DNA of 64,000 bases, taken from contig NC_062977.1 in assembly GCF_023078275.1 (NCBI RefSeq), forward strand, positions 19,452,585-19,516,584. The letters are read 5' to 3'. Below are positions 1 through 12,604 of the stretch, in pieces (positions within the stretch are counted from its first letter, which is position 1; each line of letters starts with the position of its first letter). A model generated the notes under the pieces. It ran no database searches and was not told where the DNA came from. It was given only the letters and a program-made list of their open reading frames with translations. Source of the DNA: Leguminivora glycinivorella. Its lineage: Eukaryota > Arthropoda > Insecta > Lepidoptera > Tortricidae. A program made the translations under genes and the position numbers.

Positions 1-3000
1 TCCCATTAGATAACCTGGCCTATGAAAAGATAGGGCCCACGATCCGATAGGGCATCGCCTCGTGATATGACAAAGGAGATCATTCATTGTGCAGACATGA
101 TTCGTCATTAGAGACAACATGAGTAAAGTTGTGCTGTGCGAAAAAGTACACTGTCATATAAATTGAGAAGCGTCGCCCCGTAAAAGATTAAACTTTGCAG
201 CGACTTGGAATTTGGATTTCGTTGCCCTATGCGATGATTTACGACATCCTGTGAGAACCCATTGGGCTATTACATGCTATGCACTAATTCACCTTTCGTG
301 TCATGAGACGAGCGTTATGATCACGAGGCAAAATGTTGTATTTGTACTCGAATCTCAATGAGATTATGTCGCTTTAACATCTACTTTACGGTAATTAGCA
401 CAACTCTTAACTAAACATACTTTGTATAAGGTATTTCTAAACATATGTACTTCGTAGAAGGTCTTTCGAATCAGAACCACAGCGTACGTGTTAACCTGAG
501 ACATACACAATTACACAGTTTAGTCATTGTCTTATTAGACAAAAATCATCACGTGATGGGTTCCCATAAGTGGGGTCATTTTAGACAGGTAAAGTGAACG
601 ACATCGGCGTCGTCTCAATTGAATGATTGTGAGGAATGTCCAAATTTCTCTCACTCGTAAATATCTGAATGGCCATAATGATGACGAATGTGTGATCCAA
701 TTACTGTAAAGCAACGCCGTTATTGCCAACCTAATTTGTCATGTCAACTTTTAGAATGCTCGTCATGATAGAGGTTTATTAGCAGGTTTGACGTTGTGAA
801 AATCCACTTCCACATCTAAAAACGTGTGGGTGGAGCTTCGGTAGCAATTAACTAGCACTTTGTTGCCAGATACTAAGCGAATTAAGAAATATACATAATA
901 GTGATGCTAAACAGAATGAAAAACCACTTTATATTACAAAGCCCTTCTTGCCCAATCAGAAAGGGAGAGGGGGCGGCGAAATTACCAATGGGAAAAAGAA
1001 AATCCATTAATTTATGCCACTGTTTTACGCTATTCCTCGAGTGCAGATTCTTTTGAATGAATGATTAGAGCTCTAGTCTCATCAGCTCACGGGCGTCAAT
1101 AATTGACGCATGGTCTTGGGTCTTGATACGGACTTTAGAAATGCAGAAAAACCACTCAGGTACTTAGCAAATGTTGACTATTAGCTACAAAATAACTTAC
1201 CGCAAAGGAAAATTCTTGTACTAGGCTCATTACTCTGTGAAACCTGGATATTCGTCTGTATTTCAGCAAACTTATAGCTGTCCGGCTGAAACTTCCAGTC
1301 GGACTAATGGCGGATAATGTTCCAGTATATGTTGTTCAGTATACCGAACTGACAAAAGTATTACTTCTGTAACAATCGACCCAGTCCCAGACCCACCCTT
1401 CTGAACCAATTCATTTAGAAATAAAAAGCTACAGCTCGGAAAGTTTTCTAAGTACGATATATACATATATGTACTACAAATTGACCTCAAACTGCCGTTA
1501 ATCGACCAACGGTTAGAATACTCAATCATGCATTATTACTAACGTTAGCTAGACCAAGGTTACAGACAATCCTTGAAGAGGTTAATACAAAGACAACAAA
1601 CTCGTACCGGAAATCTGACTCCCAAATATATACGATATTTTGTGGATAGTTTGGCAAAATGACTTAAAGGATATGTTATTTAGTACAATAGCATTTTAGT
1701 ATGCCTTGTTGCATTGTTACTCAGGACGGACTCTCGTCGTAAAAGGATTTGTCGGTTGCCCAGTTCGATGGCGTAATGTTACGAATCCTATGTTTCTATA
1801 AATAACTAACAAATTAGATTAAAGAGACGACCGAACAATATTCTCAAACTACTTACAGCGAAGAACTATGGCTTACATCTCTTGACCGAAGTAAATGGAG
1901 TTGGTCCTAAACTTTAAACAACTACACAAAACAAAGCAAGAAACCGTGTAGGTAAATTGTATTCAAAGTGCTTATTTGTTGTATGAGTATGATATATCGA
2001 AAACACTTTAAGCTCATTAAAACCAATAGGGCAATACATTTTCCGAGAGAAGCCGATTTTCACAATTTGCTAAGGCACTCTTATGGATAAAATGTTGAAA
2101 AGTAGTCACTGAATGTGGAGGCCTGTTTCTGAAATAATAAATTAAACGGAAATTGAAGGATGAATCTCTTTCGATTTTTGACCACAGTTTCCTCTTACAA
2201 ATAAAGAGGCGCTCGCATCCTAAAATTATCGCCCGCTACTGCGGTATTACTAACAGAAAGTTCCCGTTTATTTCATTTGACAAATGTTTTCTGAATAGGT
2301 TTCTGGGGCCTAGAGAGAGATTAACAGAAGTTGTATATTTACAATTAACTTTTGGAACTCCATTAGCGCGTTGTAGGATCGATACACATTTCCGCAGTTG
2401 CTTACTAAGCGCCATTTATTAAAATTTTGCGGCGCGACTATTTGTCAGTAACAGAGGAGACGCCACAACTTATTCAAAAACGGTTCGTAAGGTCAGAGGA
2501 CGAGTCCCAGTCCCAATTGAATTTAGTGTAAGGAACTAGAAATATGATGTTTATAACATTACTGTGCTTATGACTTAATTTAGAAGACTTCGGACTCCTA
2601 ATATACCTGACATACAAGAATTTGTTAGGACACTCATAAAAGGGAGCGCAGATTCTAGGCAAAATGGGTTTCTAGTGGTAACAGAAAACTTAAAATTATT
2701 GCCGTTTAAATAGATATTGATGAACTATATTTATCAGAAGTAAGGTCTTGAAACCTAAATGAAAAATAAAAGCTCAGCGCTTAAGGTACGCAGTAGGTAC
2801 TTATAGCTACGATATTTTGACCTATTGGTCTCGAATGACAGGCAAGTGTAAATACCATTGTCATCGTCCGTGGCGATACATGCTACAGCCGTGCGTACGT
2901 ACGACTTTTAAGAAAATTCTAATTATATGCCATACGATAAATAAATAATTGTCATCTCGATATAATTGTAGAATCAGGTATTACCCTACATAACAGTTGC

Positions 3001-4727
3001 ATCTTGTTTATGGGAAGTCCCGCTGCATATGGATTTTGGGAAATAAGCAAGAATACAGTAAATATTAACCCGTATGTTTATGTGTATACATCAGTTTATA
3101 AAGAACGTGAGACATTTATATTATTCGCACAAAAGAGCAATATAGAATATATTGCTTTGCAATTTGGTGATAAATTACGAAAGTTCTGAAAAGAAAACTA
3201 TTTACTATTTTAAGCTGATGACTGAATTTTAATTATAAATGGGTAATCGTACATCATTAACCCTTATTTGAAGAGTTATCTGTCGTCTTACGTTCTTATT
3301 AGAATATCGAAATGGACTAAAGAGCCATAAGTCGTAATGTTTTAGAATTACTAGCTCACGAATCGTACAATTTTCCCTTTATAAATTCGGCTAGTCAGCA
3401 CATAAGTCATAAAAATGATAAGCCTAAAAATATATGCATCACATATTCATAATTATTCAAACACAAATTAAATATTTCAAATATCGAAAAAAGCATACTA
3501 GCTAGACATAGTAAAAGACTAAATAAAGTTGACGAGTACAGTGTAGAGAGGATTCCCGCATTAACATTCATGTATATTCATGGAAGTATCAAAGTCAATT
3601 TAATTAGAAATAATTGCCTTCATTTGACCTTCGCCTAAGTATGTGTGACTCATTAGATCATTGATTCGTTTCAATCGCTTGTATCCCAAAGCTTTTTGCT
3701 CAGTTGACCCATTTTAATTTAATAGGAAAAATTTGCATAGTTTCCGTTCTCGTAAAGACTTTGAGTAGGAGCTTACCTTTTATTATATGGATCCTTAGCT
3801 AATCATGGCCATGGTATTGTCAATTCAGTCAGAAGCCGAAAATGTATTATCATCTTATTTGCCGTTTTGCTACCAGTCCAGCAGTAACGCATACATTATC
3901 GTGATGTGGGTATACATTACAAATTAACATATGATAGCGTGCAATTTCTCCCAACTCAAGCGTCCATTTCAATTGTTTTGACAAATGTATATTTCATATA
4001 CAGAATTCATATCACATTATGCAATGGGAAACGTTGACATTTGGCAGTGGGCTATGTAAGACAATGTTTAAGCTATGTCAATATTGCTTATTACTCTGTA
4101 TACTAACAATAATATGTGCATATTCGGAGATACATTACTTATGGTACAGTAATCAATTTACATGAAAAATAAAAATTTCAACATAATGTCATAATGCTCA
4201 TGGCAGTGCTATGATATAATTGTGTATTATAGTTACATGATATAATTATAGTTATCTTAAGCAGAAGAAGACTAGTATCTTGGTGAATTTATAAGACAAA
4301 AAACATGTATATGATCTTCTTCTGACTAGGGACTGTTGTAAGGGAAACGTGAGACAAATTTTGCCGACGTTGATGTAACACCCATTGATGAAGGGAAGCT
4401 CTTCAGAGTTTGGGTTGCTACAGATATTTTCTCACAAAAATGTTATTGAAATAACAGGTTTTATTTCCGTAAATATTATAATACCGATCTATTAATTACT
4501 GGCTTCCTGTCGGTTTTATGTTATACATAAATTAAGTGATTCACCACCATCATAGAGTCATAATGGATAACTGTGATGTGCTGTCAGTTTCAACTCATGA
4601 AACCTTAGTGGCTAAATTTTGAAACTTCCCTTTGTATACCTTCCTATTTCTTATTATGAAATTTCTGTATAAATAAAGTATATCAGTCACAGTACGCCCT
4701 AACCAGCGCCGGCAGAGGTTTAAACAC
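1..4727. other. AT-rich non-coding stretch
   Basis: No exon, RNA gene or recognised mobile element is supported here. The open frames are short (under 100 codons), resemble no family I know, and lack coding features. If the ERK first exon at 24675-24799 belongs to a single long gene, this stretch is part of its first intron, or lies beyond its next exons. Confidence 0.5.
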
Positions 4728-4731
4728 GTCT

Positions 4732-5052
4732 CATTAGTGGTTCAAGCGAAGGCACGGACACCTAAATAGAACCGTTTTTCCCCCGAAGGGTAAAAACGGA
4801 TATTTAGGTTCCTGCCGAAGCTTGAACCACCCTTAAGGGCCTTGCCGGCTAAAGGTACTGAGGAAAAAGCAGCCGAGCGCTGGTAACCGGGCGACACTAG
4901 TACTTGACTGGCGCGCCAGATGGCGCTACTAGTCGAGGAATTCACTCGATTAGGGCCGAGTTATGAAGGTGTTAATCTCATTAGTGGTTCAAGCTTCGGC
5001 AGGAACCTAAATATCCGTTTTTTACCCTTCGGGGGAAAAACGGTTCTATGCT
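4732..5052. repeat. Foldback element with three related arms
   Basis: Positions 4737-4830 form a hairpin: GTGGTTCAAGC near the left end pairs with GCTTGAACCAC at the right end, and an inner hairpin has CCGTTTTTCCC against GGGTAAAAACGG. A third arm at 4979-5046 repeats the same outer and inner motifs in inverted orientation. The spacer between them (4831-4975) is unrelated. This looks like a foldback or MITE-type element that was rearranged or inserted twice. Confidence 0.6.
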
Positions 5053-5164
5053 TTTTACTGTCGTACTAATACTTGTATGAAAGAGTTGAAAGAGTGAAAA
5101 AGCGACGCAAATAAAATATATTACTTACCTACGTTTACTTTATATGTAGTTGATTTTCATATAT

Positions 5165-5508
5165 ACAGAGTGGGGCCTGTAACAAAGGCGAAGAATTGAA
5201 CTGTAGGCTATTCTCCTTATACTGATCAACATTTGTTCAGTGACTTTTAAAAATTATGAAGTCTTTATATTTTTATTTTTTCATACAAAATAAATATTAG
5301 CTTCAATGTACGCCATTATTGTTGTCATTGACGTTGTCTGTCACACTTTAGACTTAACAGAATTCGCAATACATTACCTCTTAGAAAAAACTTTCAAGGG
5401 TGATAAAAATCAAAATACAAGTTATTTTTAAAAGTCGCCGAACAAATGTTGATCAGTATAAGGAGAATAGCCTAGAGTTCAATTCTTCGCGTTTGTTACA
5501 GGCCCCAC

Positions 5509-5513
<5 letters not shown>
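5165..5513. mobile_element. MITE with ~90-bp terminal inverted repeats (Tc1/mariner type)
   Basis: The element begins ACAGAGTGGGGCC and ends GGCCCCACTCTGT, with TA on both sides. The inverted arms extend about 90 bp inwards (5165-5255 against 5425-5513) with few mismatches. It encodes no transposase. TA flanks and long inverted arms fit a non-autonomous Tc1/mariner element. Confidence 0.75.

Positions 5514-5604
<91 letters not shown>
5514..5604. repeat. (TA)n microsatellite
   Basis: About 45 uninterrupted TA units directly follow the right end of the MITE at 5165-5513. Open frames crossing it on both strands encode only Tyr-Ile repeats and are artefacts. Confidence 0.97.
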
Positions 5605-5606
<2 letters not shown>

Positions 5607-6433
5607 AAAAAGCATAAAAATGTATTTTATTGTTTTCCATATTTACGGCTTCTTCGTAATTTTCTTCTATCGTGATGACACGATCACTTATCGTCATTAA
5701 CGTATTCGGAGCATCTAGTGATGAGTGATGTGATGCACGGTAGGTACGATAGTTAGACTGGCTAACATTCTTGTCTTTTGTACTGCTTTCATGCAATGTG
5801 TCCCATACTTGCCATAGATACAGGCAGTTAGTCCTCAAAACAATCCCTATTCATTCATAACATACTGCCATCTAGCCTCGTACGCTCGATAGACCCAATT
5901 CGTCCAATATAAAATAAGCTCTTCAATTCCGCAAAGTAATAGATCTCGAAGTCAGGTTACGCTGGCTAGCCAAGAACCCGACTCACAGCACACACGCAGC
6001 CCAAGACAATGCTCGCAGAGATAGCCACGGCTTTGAACTGTCAATTATGTCTGCACCGTGTGGCTGCTATTTTTGCCCGGAGTATTGAACAGAACGGGCA
6101 GGTGAGAAAAGACCTTTCAACTTGTTTAATGGCTTTCTGTTATGTTTCTAGAAGATTATGCAGCACAGATATCCTGAAATAAATATGGGTGCCGTTTATT
6201 AGAAATTCCTTTTGAGGTTGGAGCAAGAACCGCGTTTACAAGACTAATACATGGAAATCATTCAAACATGTTGAGAAGCCTTTATATGACTGCGGCGTGT
6301 GTGTATATGATATTCGTTTTTGTACGCTTTCTGGAATACATAATAGGCTTGTGTCGTTCACGAACTATGAACTGTTAGGAATAAAATCCCATCAATGACC
6401 GAAATGAACTGAATCTTTCCGTGCTCTGAGAAT
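5605..6433. other. Non-coding, nothing recognised
   Basis: No supported exon. A GTGAGA donor-like site near 6100 follows a C/G-richer stretch, but no coding frame accompanies it. Confidence 0.4.
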
Positions 6434-6719
6434 CGGTCTTTGCTCATTTAGTTCATTATAGGATCGGCGAGCGCGAGCGGTTTGGAACTTTGGATCGAGA
6501 ACGAGTGTGTGACTGCGCCGACCGAGAGCGAGAGCTACTTAGCAGAGCATCAAAAAAAGTCAAGTTTTCATATTAAACTTCGGTTACTTACAACCTTTGG
6601 GCCCGGAATGTTACTATCTGTGGACTATTCGTATCATTTTGACACTATTCGGTCCCATTCGTTCTGATCTTTCCGACCGCAGTGGTCGCTGGTCTGCTGA
6701 ACTAAATGAGCAAAAGACC
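6434..6719. repeat. Inverted-repeat element
   Basis: GGTCTTTGCTCATTTAGTTCA at about 6434-6454 is repeated inverted at about 6697-6719 as TGAACTAAATGAGCAAAAGACC (one extra base). The interior is rich in GAGCG and CGATC motifs. It is probably a MITE. No target duplication was identified. Confidence 0.5.
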
Positions 6720-7488
6720 TAAAAGAGCGAACTAGTTCGTGGGAGCGATTGAACGAGATCGGAGCGATCCGATCAACGAACGAAACGGCACAAGCAATAC
6801 ATAATTTCTTCCTGACAAACGTTCCACCGACGCGCCGCACTGTCACGACGCCAGATGACAATGAATGACGACAACATTCCCGCAACACACTACTCGTAGT
6901 ATTCAAATTTATTGCCTCGTGTCAGTCATGCCATACGGGACGTTATAGTAAAATCGCACATGCACTATCTGACGTAGTTTTATATTGACACGTGTCGTAT
7001 TTAGTGCGGTTATTTCCCGAGAAAAACGCAACGCGTTTGTACCATACCATGTAATTTGGTGAAATTGAATGCCCGTACCGTACCTATCTATATATATTAT
7101 TTACGCGTAAGCACACTTTTTCCTTTGCGCATTTGATCACACGTGTTAAACGCTACGTTAACGTTGCGCTACAGTACTGTATCTTGCTGCCAGGCAAGTC
7201 AAACGTCTTTTTCTAATTGTACTAATAATGACATAAGGACGGGTAGTCTAACTCGCAGCATTGAGTAATTATTACTTCGTATAGAGGAGCTATAGCAAAC
7301 AACGAACGTGTCACAGCCTGTAAGCTGAAGGCGGGGCGAGGGGGCGGGGTGTGAACCAATGGCCTGCTTCCGTAACGTCGCAAGCGCTACGATTTTACTC
7401 GGCGCTTACGACGTTTCGGTCGCGATGATGAGCCCCGCATAGAGTGCATAGATTAGAAGTCGTAGTATAGAAGTGACATGGGTTTACA

Positions 7489-7795
7489 TGGGCATTTTTT
7501 TAATTTATGACTCTCAATTAGCGTGAGTTGTTAACAAAAAACATAAATCGCTGTTAGTTTTGTAACGACAATTAAGCTTGAAATCTGGATTTAAAACTAA
7601 TCTTGCCCCCTTTTTCTATACCCCAACCAATCTTTTTTCACGTTCTGAATTTAGATTATAACTTAGTATAATTTACATAATTAAAACAAAAACGATGTTT
7701 TTATTGAAATTCCATGCTTAATTATCGTTGCGAAACTGACAGCGATTTATTTTTTTCTTAACAACTCTGTGAGTCCCAATTTTTTTAAATGCCCA
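7489..7795. mobile_element. GGGCATTTT MITE family, copy 1
   Basis: The ends are TGGGCATTTT and AAATGCCCA. Internal motifs (GTTGTTAACA, GACGACAATTAAGC-like, and their complements near 7720-7770) recur in copies at 42561-42803 and 54617-54895. The family is defined by comparing these three copies within the window. It has no coding capacity. Confidence 0.7.
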
Positions 7796-7882
7796 CATAG
7801 AAAGCTGCATACGGACTGAGCGTACATGTGTACACGTAGCCGCAACTGGATATTAGTTATTTATGTGACATTTGCATAATGG

Positions 7883-7945
7883 TAGGCATTAAAACATTGT
7901 TATTTTTGTTGTGTTAATAAGATAACATGAGTGTTTTAATGCCTA
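7883..7945. mobile_element. Short palindromic MITE
   Basis: TAGGCATTAAAACA at 7883 is matched by TGTTTTAATGCCTA ending at 7945, with an AT-rich loop. Adjacent TAAT bases flank both sides. It is a likely tiny non-autonomous element. Confidence 0.5.
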
Positions 7946-9291
7946 ATTATGTATAGTCGCATACATAACTTTATCTACATCCATGTATGTATGGGCGCGG
8001 GTTTATCGTCCCATAGAAAATTTGAATTTCGCGCGTTTTTATACTCATAATTTGCTTGACCGTCTACCTACCCAAATTCATTCAGGCAGGTTAGGTACTG
8101 CACTTACGTTTACCTACATACTCACATGAAATTCGACACGCGTATTGAGAATCTGTTATAGACCGACATGTCGGAAAACTGTGCAATTCTGACAATAATA
8201 ATTAAATAACCTTATTTGCGTCGATAAATATATATAATTTATTATATGATAGGAAACTTGAACTAACTTGCGATATTGTCACGTCTGCTTTTGTTGCATT
8301 TTTTACTCTTTGATTTCAACGAAACATGGCCGCCGCAACATGGCGCTTCGCAAGTAAGCGTGTTTAAACAAAAATGCAGTAAACCTACGTATGACAACTC
8401 ACTCCTTGGCTTTTGTTAGATTTTCCTGAGCAGTTAGTACAGTACCTCACTACACATGACGGCATTATTTAGACGAAATATTTTTCATTGCGATACGTCA
8501 TTCTACCACAGCCGTTCGGCACAGACTAAGCGCGTTTGTGCCGATCGGCTCTAAGTGTTGTTACACAAAATCAAGTTGAGGTGCCCTCTCTAGTTAACAT
8601 AATTACTCAAAGACTCGCAGCGACATAATCTCGCGCCAATAATGTCCTAGCCCTGCAGGTACAATAGATGAGCCTTGCAGAGAGCAAGAAAACATATGAA
8701 TGCAGTAAAACGGCAAATGGTTTGAATGAAGCCATTTAACGGTGTCATTTATGACTACGGCGATGGCGGTTATATGAAAGTATGTCTACAGCCTCTATCA
8801 GTTCCAATTAGCCTGATTAAATTGAAATGAGAATTGAACGTTAAATCATGAAACTTATGACGATGGACGATGCAATTACCGGCTGGAGTTTCATTGTACG
8901 TTTAATGAATAGTAATTAGTATCCATTTGGAAAATGTTCGCGCTAGAAGTACATAGAATACGAAATGAATTGAATGTATTTTATATTAATATTTCGAAGT
9001 CGGAATTTAGTTACACTGATTGCAGCTTTATATAAAGGTTTTTGCGAAATTTGATTACCTCTTTATTGATAGACTGTGTTTGGCTACAATAAATAAAATT
9101 CTGATCCTGATGTAGGTACCTACTACATCGTTGGATTTTAACTTGTTAAGCACTGGCCGTGTGTAATGAATTACTAAAATTGCCTTATTGTGTTGTGTGA
9201 GATTAATTTAAAAAAAATCCTGGTTTCAGAACTTACTATATCTTCAGAATATTAATTGCTCATTGTTGAAAGGTTGAAACAAGTTGCTTGA
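7946..9291. other. Non-coding, with one small hairpin
   Basis: No exon is supported. CCGTTCGGCACA near 8511 and TTGTGCCGATCGG near 8535 form a short imperfect hairpin. Nothing else was recognised. Confidence 0.4.
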
Positions 9292-10030
9292 AAATGAAAA
9301 TGAAAATGAAAATGAAATATTTATTTTTCAAGTAGGCATATTACAATGCGCATATGAACGTCAAATAAAGCTACGCCGGCTCTAACCCTACGCCTCAGCC
9401 TCGAGAAGATTTCAGTCCCCCCTCAGTTGGGAGGGGGGTATCCACTATGGGACCGGCAAGAAACTCGGCGGGCAACTTCTTTTCAAAACATTACATCTTA
9501 TAATTAACATGCATTAAATAACAACATACAATTTAACATGCAAAAGTATTCATCAAAGAATATGAACAGACTAGGTACTCTATGGAAATCAATTTCAATA
9601 AATTATATTATTGCTTAATAATACGTCGTTCTTCTTCAGAGAAAACATATCAAATTGTCATAGAAGAAAAAGATAATATGAATCTCAATATCATTAAATA
9701 TGTAATTTACCTACACAACATAAAATATAAAATATTTGATGTGCTTTCTTATCTGAACTGTGTCCTCTATACATAATACAATTATTTTAATTGCTATTCG
9801 TTTTTTGTAGTTTCTGGTTCGGGCCATGCATGTTTGTCTGTCAAATAGTCCTCGACTCTGTAATAAGCCTTTAACATCAATGATTTTTTTAAGTAGTTCT
9901 TAAGAGCTGGGAGGGGTAATCTCAAAGCAGTGTCAGGTAACTTATTATAAAAATGAATGCATGCTTGCTTCTCAGACCAATATTAAGGTGGTGGAAATCT
10001 GGGTACGATATGGTTCGGATTTAGATCTAA
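9292..10030 (-). mobile_element. 3' end of a non-LTR retrotransposon
   Basis: Read on the minus strand, the sequence ends in (CATTTT)n (plus-strand AAAATG repeats at 9292-9318), the simple-repeat tail typical of non-LTR elements. The GC-richer body includes GGCAAGAAACTCGGCGGGCA on the plus strand at about 9454. No reverse-transcriptase frame remains, so this is a 5'-truncated copy. The inner border near 10030 is uncertain. Confidence 0.6.
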
Positions 10031-10444
10031 TTCATGACGTATATCACAGTAACAGTCAGTAATAGGAAAGTTCAACCCATTAAAATGCATATTTTATTAT
10101 TACGTAAAAGATTCTAAATTGATTTCAAGTATTTTTGGCATAAATCTGATTTCGCTTTGTCCAACTGCTCATAATTAATTAACCAAGCAGTCACGAAGAC
10201 TATCGCTACACTCCGCCAATTGTAATTTAGCGCTTTTGAAGCATCAAATGAATTCACTATAAGTATCACTGACAATCTCAACTGATGGACTCGTAAATCT
10301 CACAAAAGGGACCAAATCGCCGTTTAAAACGCCTCAGAAGACCCTTAAAAGATCTTTAACGATCAAGTTATGCAAGTTCGCGAAGAGCAATTTGTCTAAA
10401 GCCCCGCCGCGGCTAACGCAAGCGAGTGTATAATTTCCCTTACA

Positions 10445-12207
10445 CAGGGTGTCCACTACTAAACCCAAAAAAAATTCCCTGACTTTTCCCTGACTTTCCA
10501 TGACCATTTAAGAAAATTTCCCTGACCAAATTTTTCATTTTTACCACTTTTGCTTAAGGTTGCAAAAAAAACGGTTTTTTTCTCTGTCTTGAAAAAAAAA
10601 ACCTAAAAAAAATAAGTTTTTTAGGGTTCCGTACCTTAAAAAGGAAAAACGGAACCATTATAGGATCACTCGTGCGTCTGTCTGTCCGTCTGTCAATCTA
10701 ATTTTTTTTCTGGAATATGTTTGTTTTCTAAAGTACGAAATATTAAAATTTGCAAGGCAGTTCATACTTTTGTACCATAAGCTGAGTTTAGACCAGCAAG
10801 TTATTGCTGCAAGTTTTGAGACGTAACTATAGGTAAGAGTGAGTGGCAAATATCTGCATCTCTTTCTTGGATATACTTCTGTCTCAAAACTTGCAGCAAT
10901 AACTTGCTCGTCTAAACTCAGCTTAAGGTTAACTATTAAACTTTAATTTCTGGTTTTATAAAACTAACGTAAACGAAATCTGTAGTTGGTAGTTATCGCC
11001 ATTTACTTTTGGCTATACCAGTGCCGGCCCGTGCATCATTCAGGGTAGAGAGTTTTAGTTTCAAAATATCTCGCGAGCGCAGCGAGCGCGAAAATTTTTC
11101 ACCTTTTATACGTCCCTGGGGCTGATAGTAGTTATTATGTACATAACATAGGAAACAAAATGGAGTACCTAGTCTATCAGAGCAGAGTGGTTATGTGCAA
11201 GTTACGGAATGATTCTAAAAAAATCTTTAATTTTTATGAAAAATTCGCGAAACTTCCCCAAAAAAAAGGGAATTTAAATTTATAAAACGAAAAATGGTAA
11301 ACGCGAGCGAAGCGAGCGCGAAATTTTTTCTTTGTTGTCAGCGTCAGGATGCCCATTTAGGTGTTTTGGCACTACATGCCTTTAGGTTTCCAAGTGTTTG
11401 AAGTTCTCTCATCGTCACGCTTATTATCCTCCTATGCTCCTTTGACTCATACAAATTGCGCCTCTATGTGACGTTTTGCTTTTACCATTATCTTTATGAG
11501 GAACTCCGCTTTGGATTGTCGGATAGATACTTAGAATTTGGACAGCGACGTAATTTTGTCTTTTTCACATCGTCCTAACAGAAGCACCTACCTTATGAAT
11601 GTTGTACATGGTGACATTGTGGTGCAACTTTCTAGTTAATCTGAATCACAATAAAAGCCTTTTATAAAAAAAAGCCTTTTATTCCGACTCATTTTTAACT
11701 TATTACTACTTACATCTATATGTTATATTTTATTTAAACGAGCGGACCTCTTCGCGAGTGAATTGAATCACAATAACTGAATTTATTCCCGACCCCCTTC
11801 GCCATTTTGGAATATGTGGGTAGGGCACGCAATGTAAAAAAAATGTGGATTTTCCGCATTTACGATTTTGGGCCGGATAAATTAAGATCAGCTAGAGCAT
11901 GAAGATATCTCTCATTAGCAATCACTGGGATGGAGGCCAGGTACTATACTTGTCATGAAAAGTCTAAAGAGACAATTTTAAGTGGTCTTAAAATCACTAC
12001 CGGGAATCCATTTTTGCTGTCATGGATGTGGCCAACCCAAGAAATCATATTATTTTTTCAATACTTTTTGATTTTTTTTTTCTTGGTGTCAAGTTTTTCC
12101 CTGACCTCCAAATCATTTCCCTGACTTTCCCTGACTTTCCATGACCACTATGAGCTTCCCTGACTTTTCCCTGACTTTCCCTGACTTTCCAGAAAGTGGA
12201 CACCCTG
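10445..12207. mobile_element. CAGGGTGTCCACT DNA transposon, copy A (non-autonomous)
   Basis: The element starts CAGGGTGTCCACT and ends GTGGACACCCTG. It is flanked by the perfect 5-bp duplication TTACA (10440-10444 and 12208-12212). Both subterminal regions carry many TTCCCTGACTTT units. Copy B at 47643-49871 shares the ends and most of the interior. No transposase frame was seen. The ends look hAT-like, but hAT elements usually make 8-bp duplications, so family assignment is open. Confidence 0.85.
10780..10923. mobile_element. TA-flanked foldback MITE nested in copy A
   Basis: AGCTGAGTTTAGAC at the left end matches GTCTAAACTCAGCT at the right, with arms of about 43 bp. TA flanks both sides. 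Copy B of the host element lacks this insertion at the corresponding point, which supports a separate later insertion. Confidence 0.75.
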
Positions 12208-12449
12208 TTACAGAATTGCAAATCAGAATAGAGTCACGCCAGGTATATTCAGAATTGAAAAAATGATGTATGCTACATTTTTTAAATCGCGGCACGCTCG
12301 CACTTATGATTACACCGACTTAAGGATTGTGGCAGCGATCCACACTCCGGGTCGTATCTGATGCAGGGGATTTCTTTGGCTGTGCAGCGTGGAAGTGCTC
12401 CTGGTGTGATGGTAAACTCTAGGCCCGGTACGGCTCAGGCGGGTCCCGG

Positions 12450-12604
12450 GTACGTTGCCGAATGGCACAAACTCTCACGAAACGAAATGCTCGTAGATAT
12501 CTATCTCTATCGCTCTTGCGTATTGGCGCAACAGAGCCAGACTACCTTTCGCGGCGTTTCGTTTTCGTTTGGCGTCGCAGAAATGCCATTCGGCTACGGC
12601 ACCT
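12450..12604. mobile_element. TAGCCGAATGGCA MITE family, copy 1
   Basis: Ends are TTGCCGAATGGCA and TGCCATTCGGCTA. The interior has TAGATATCTATCTCTATCGC and a stretch of GTTTCGTTTTCG motifs. The same interior and ends recur at 20709-20858 and 39889-40031, and a diverged relative lies at 38556-38684. Two overlapping open frames here are incidental. Confidence 0.75.

Noticed and set aside
5479..5838. 119-codon open frame
   Set aside because: A large part is Tyr-Ile repeats from the TA microsatellite.
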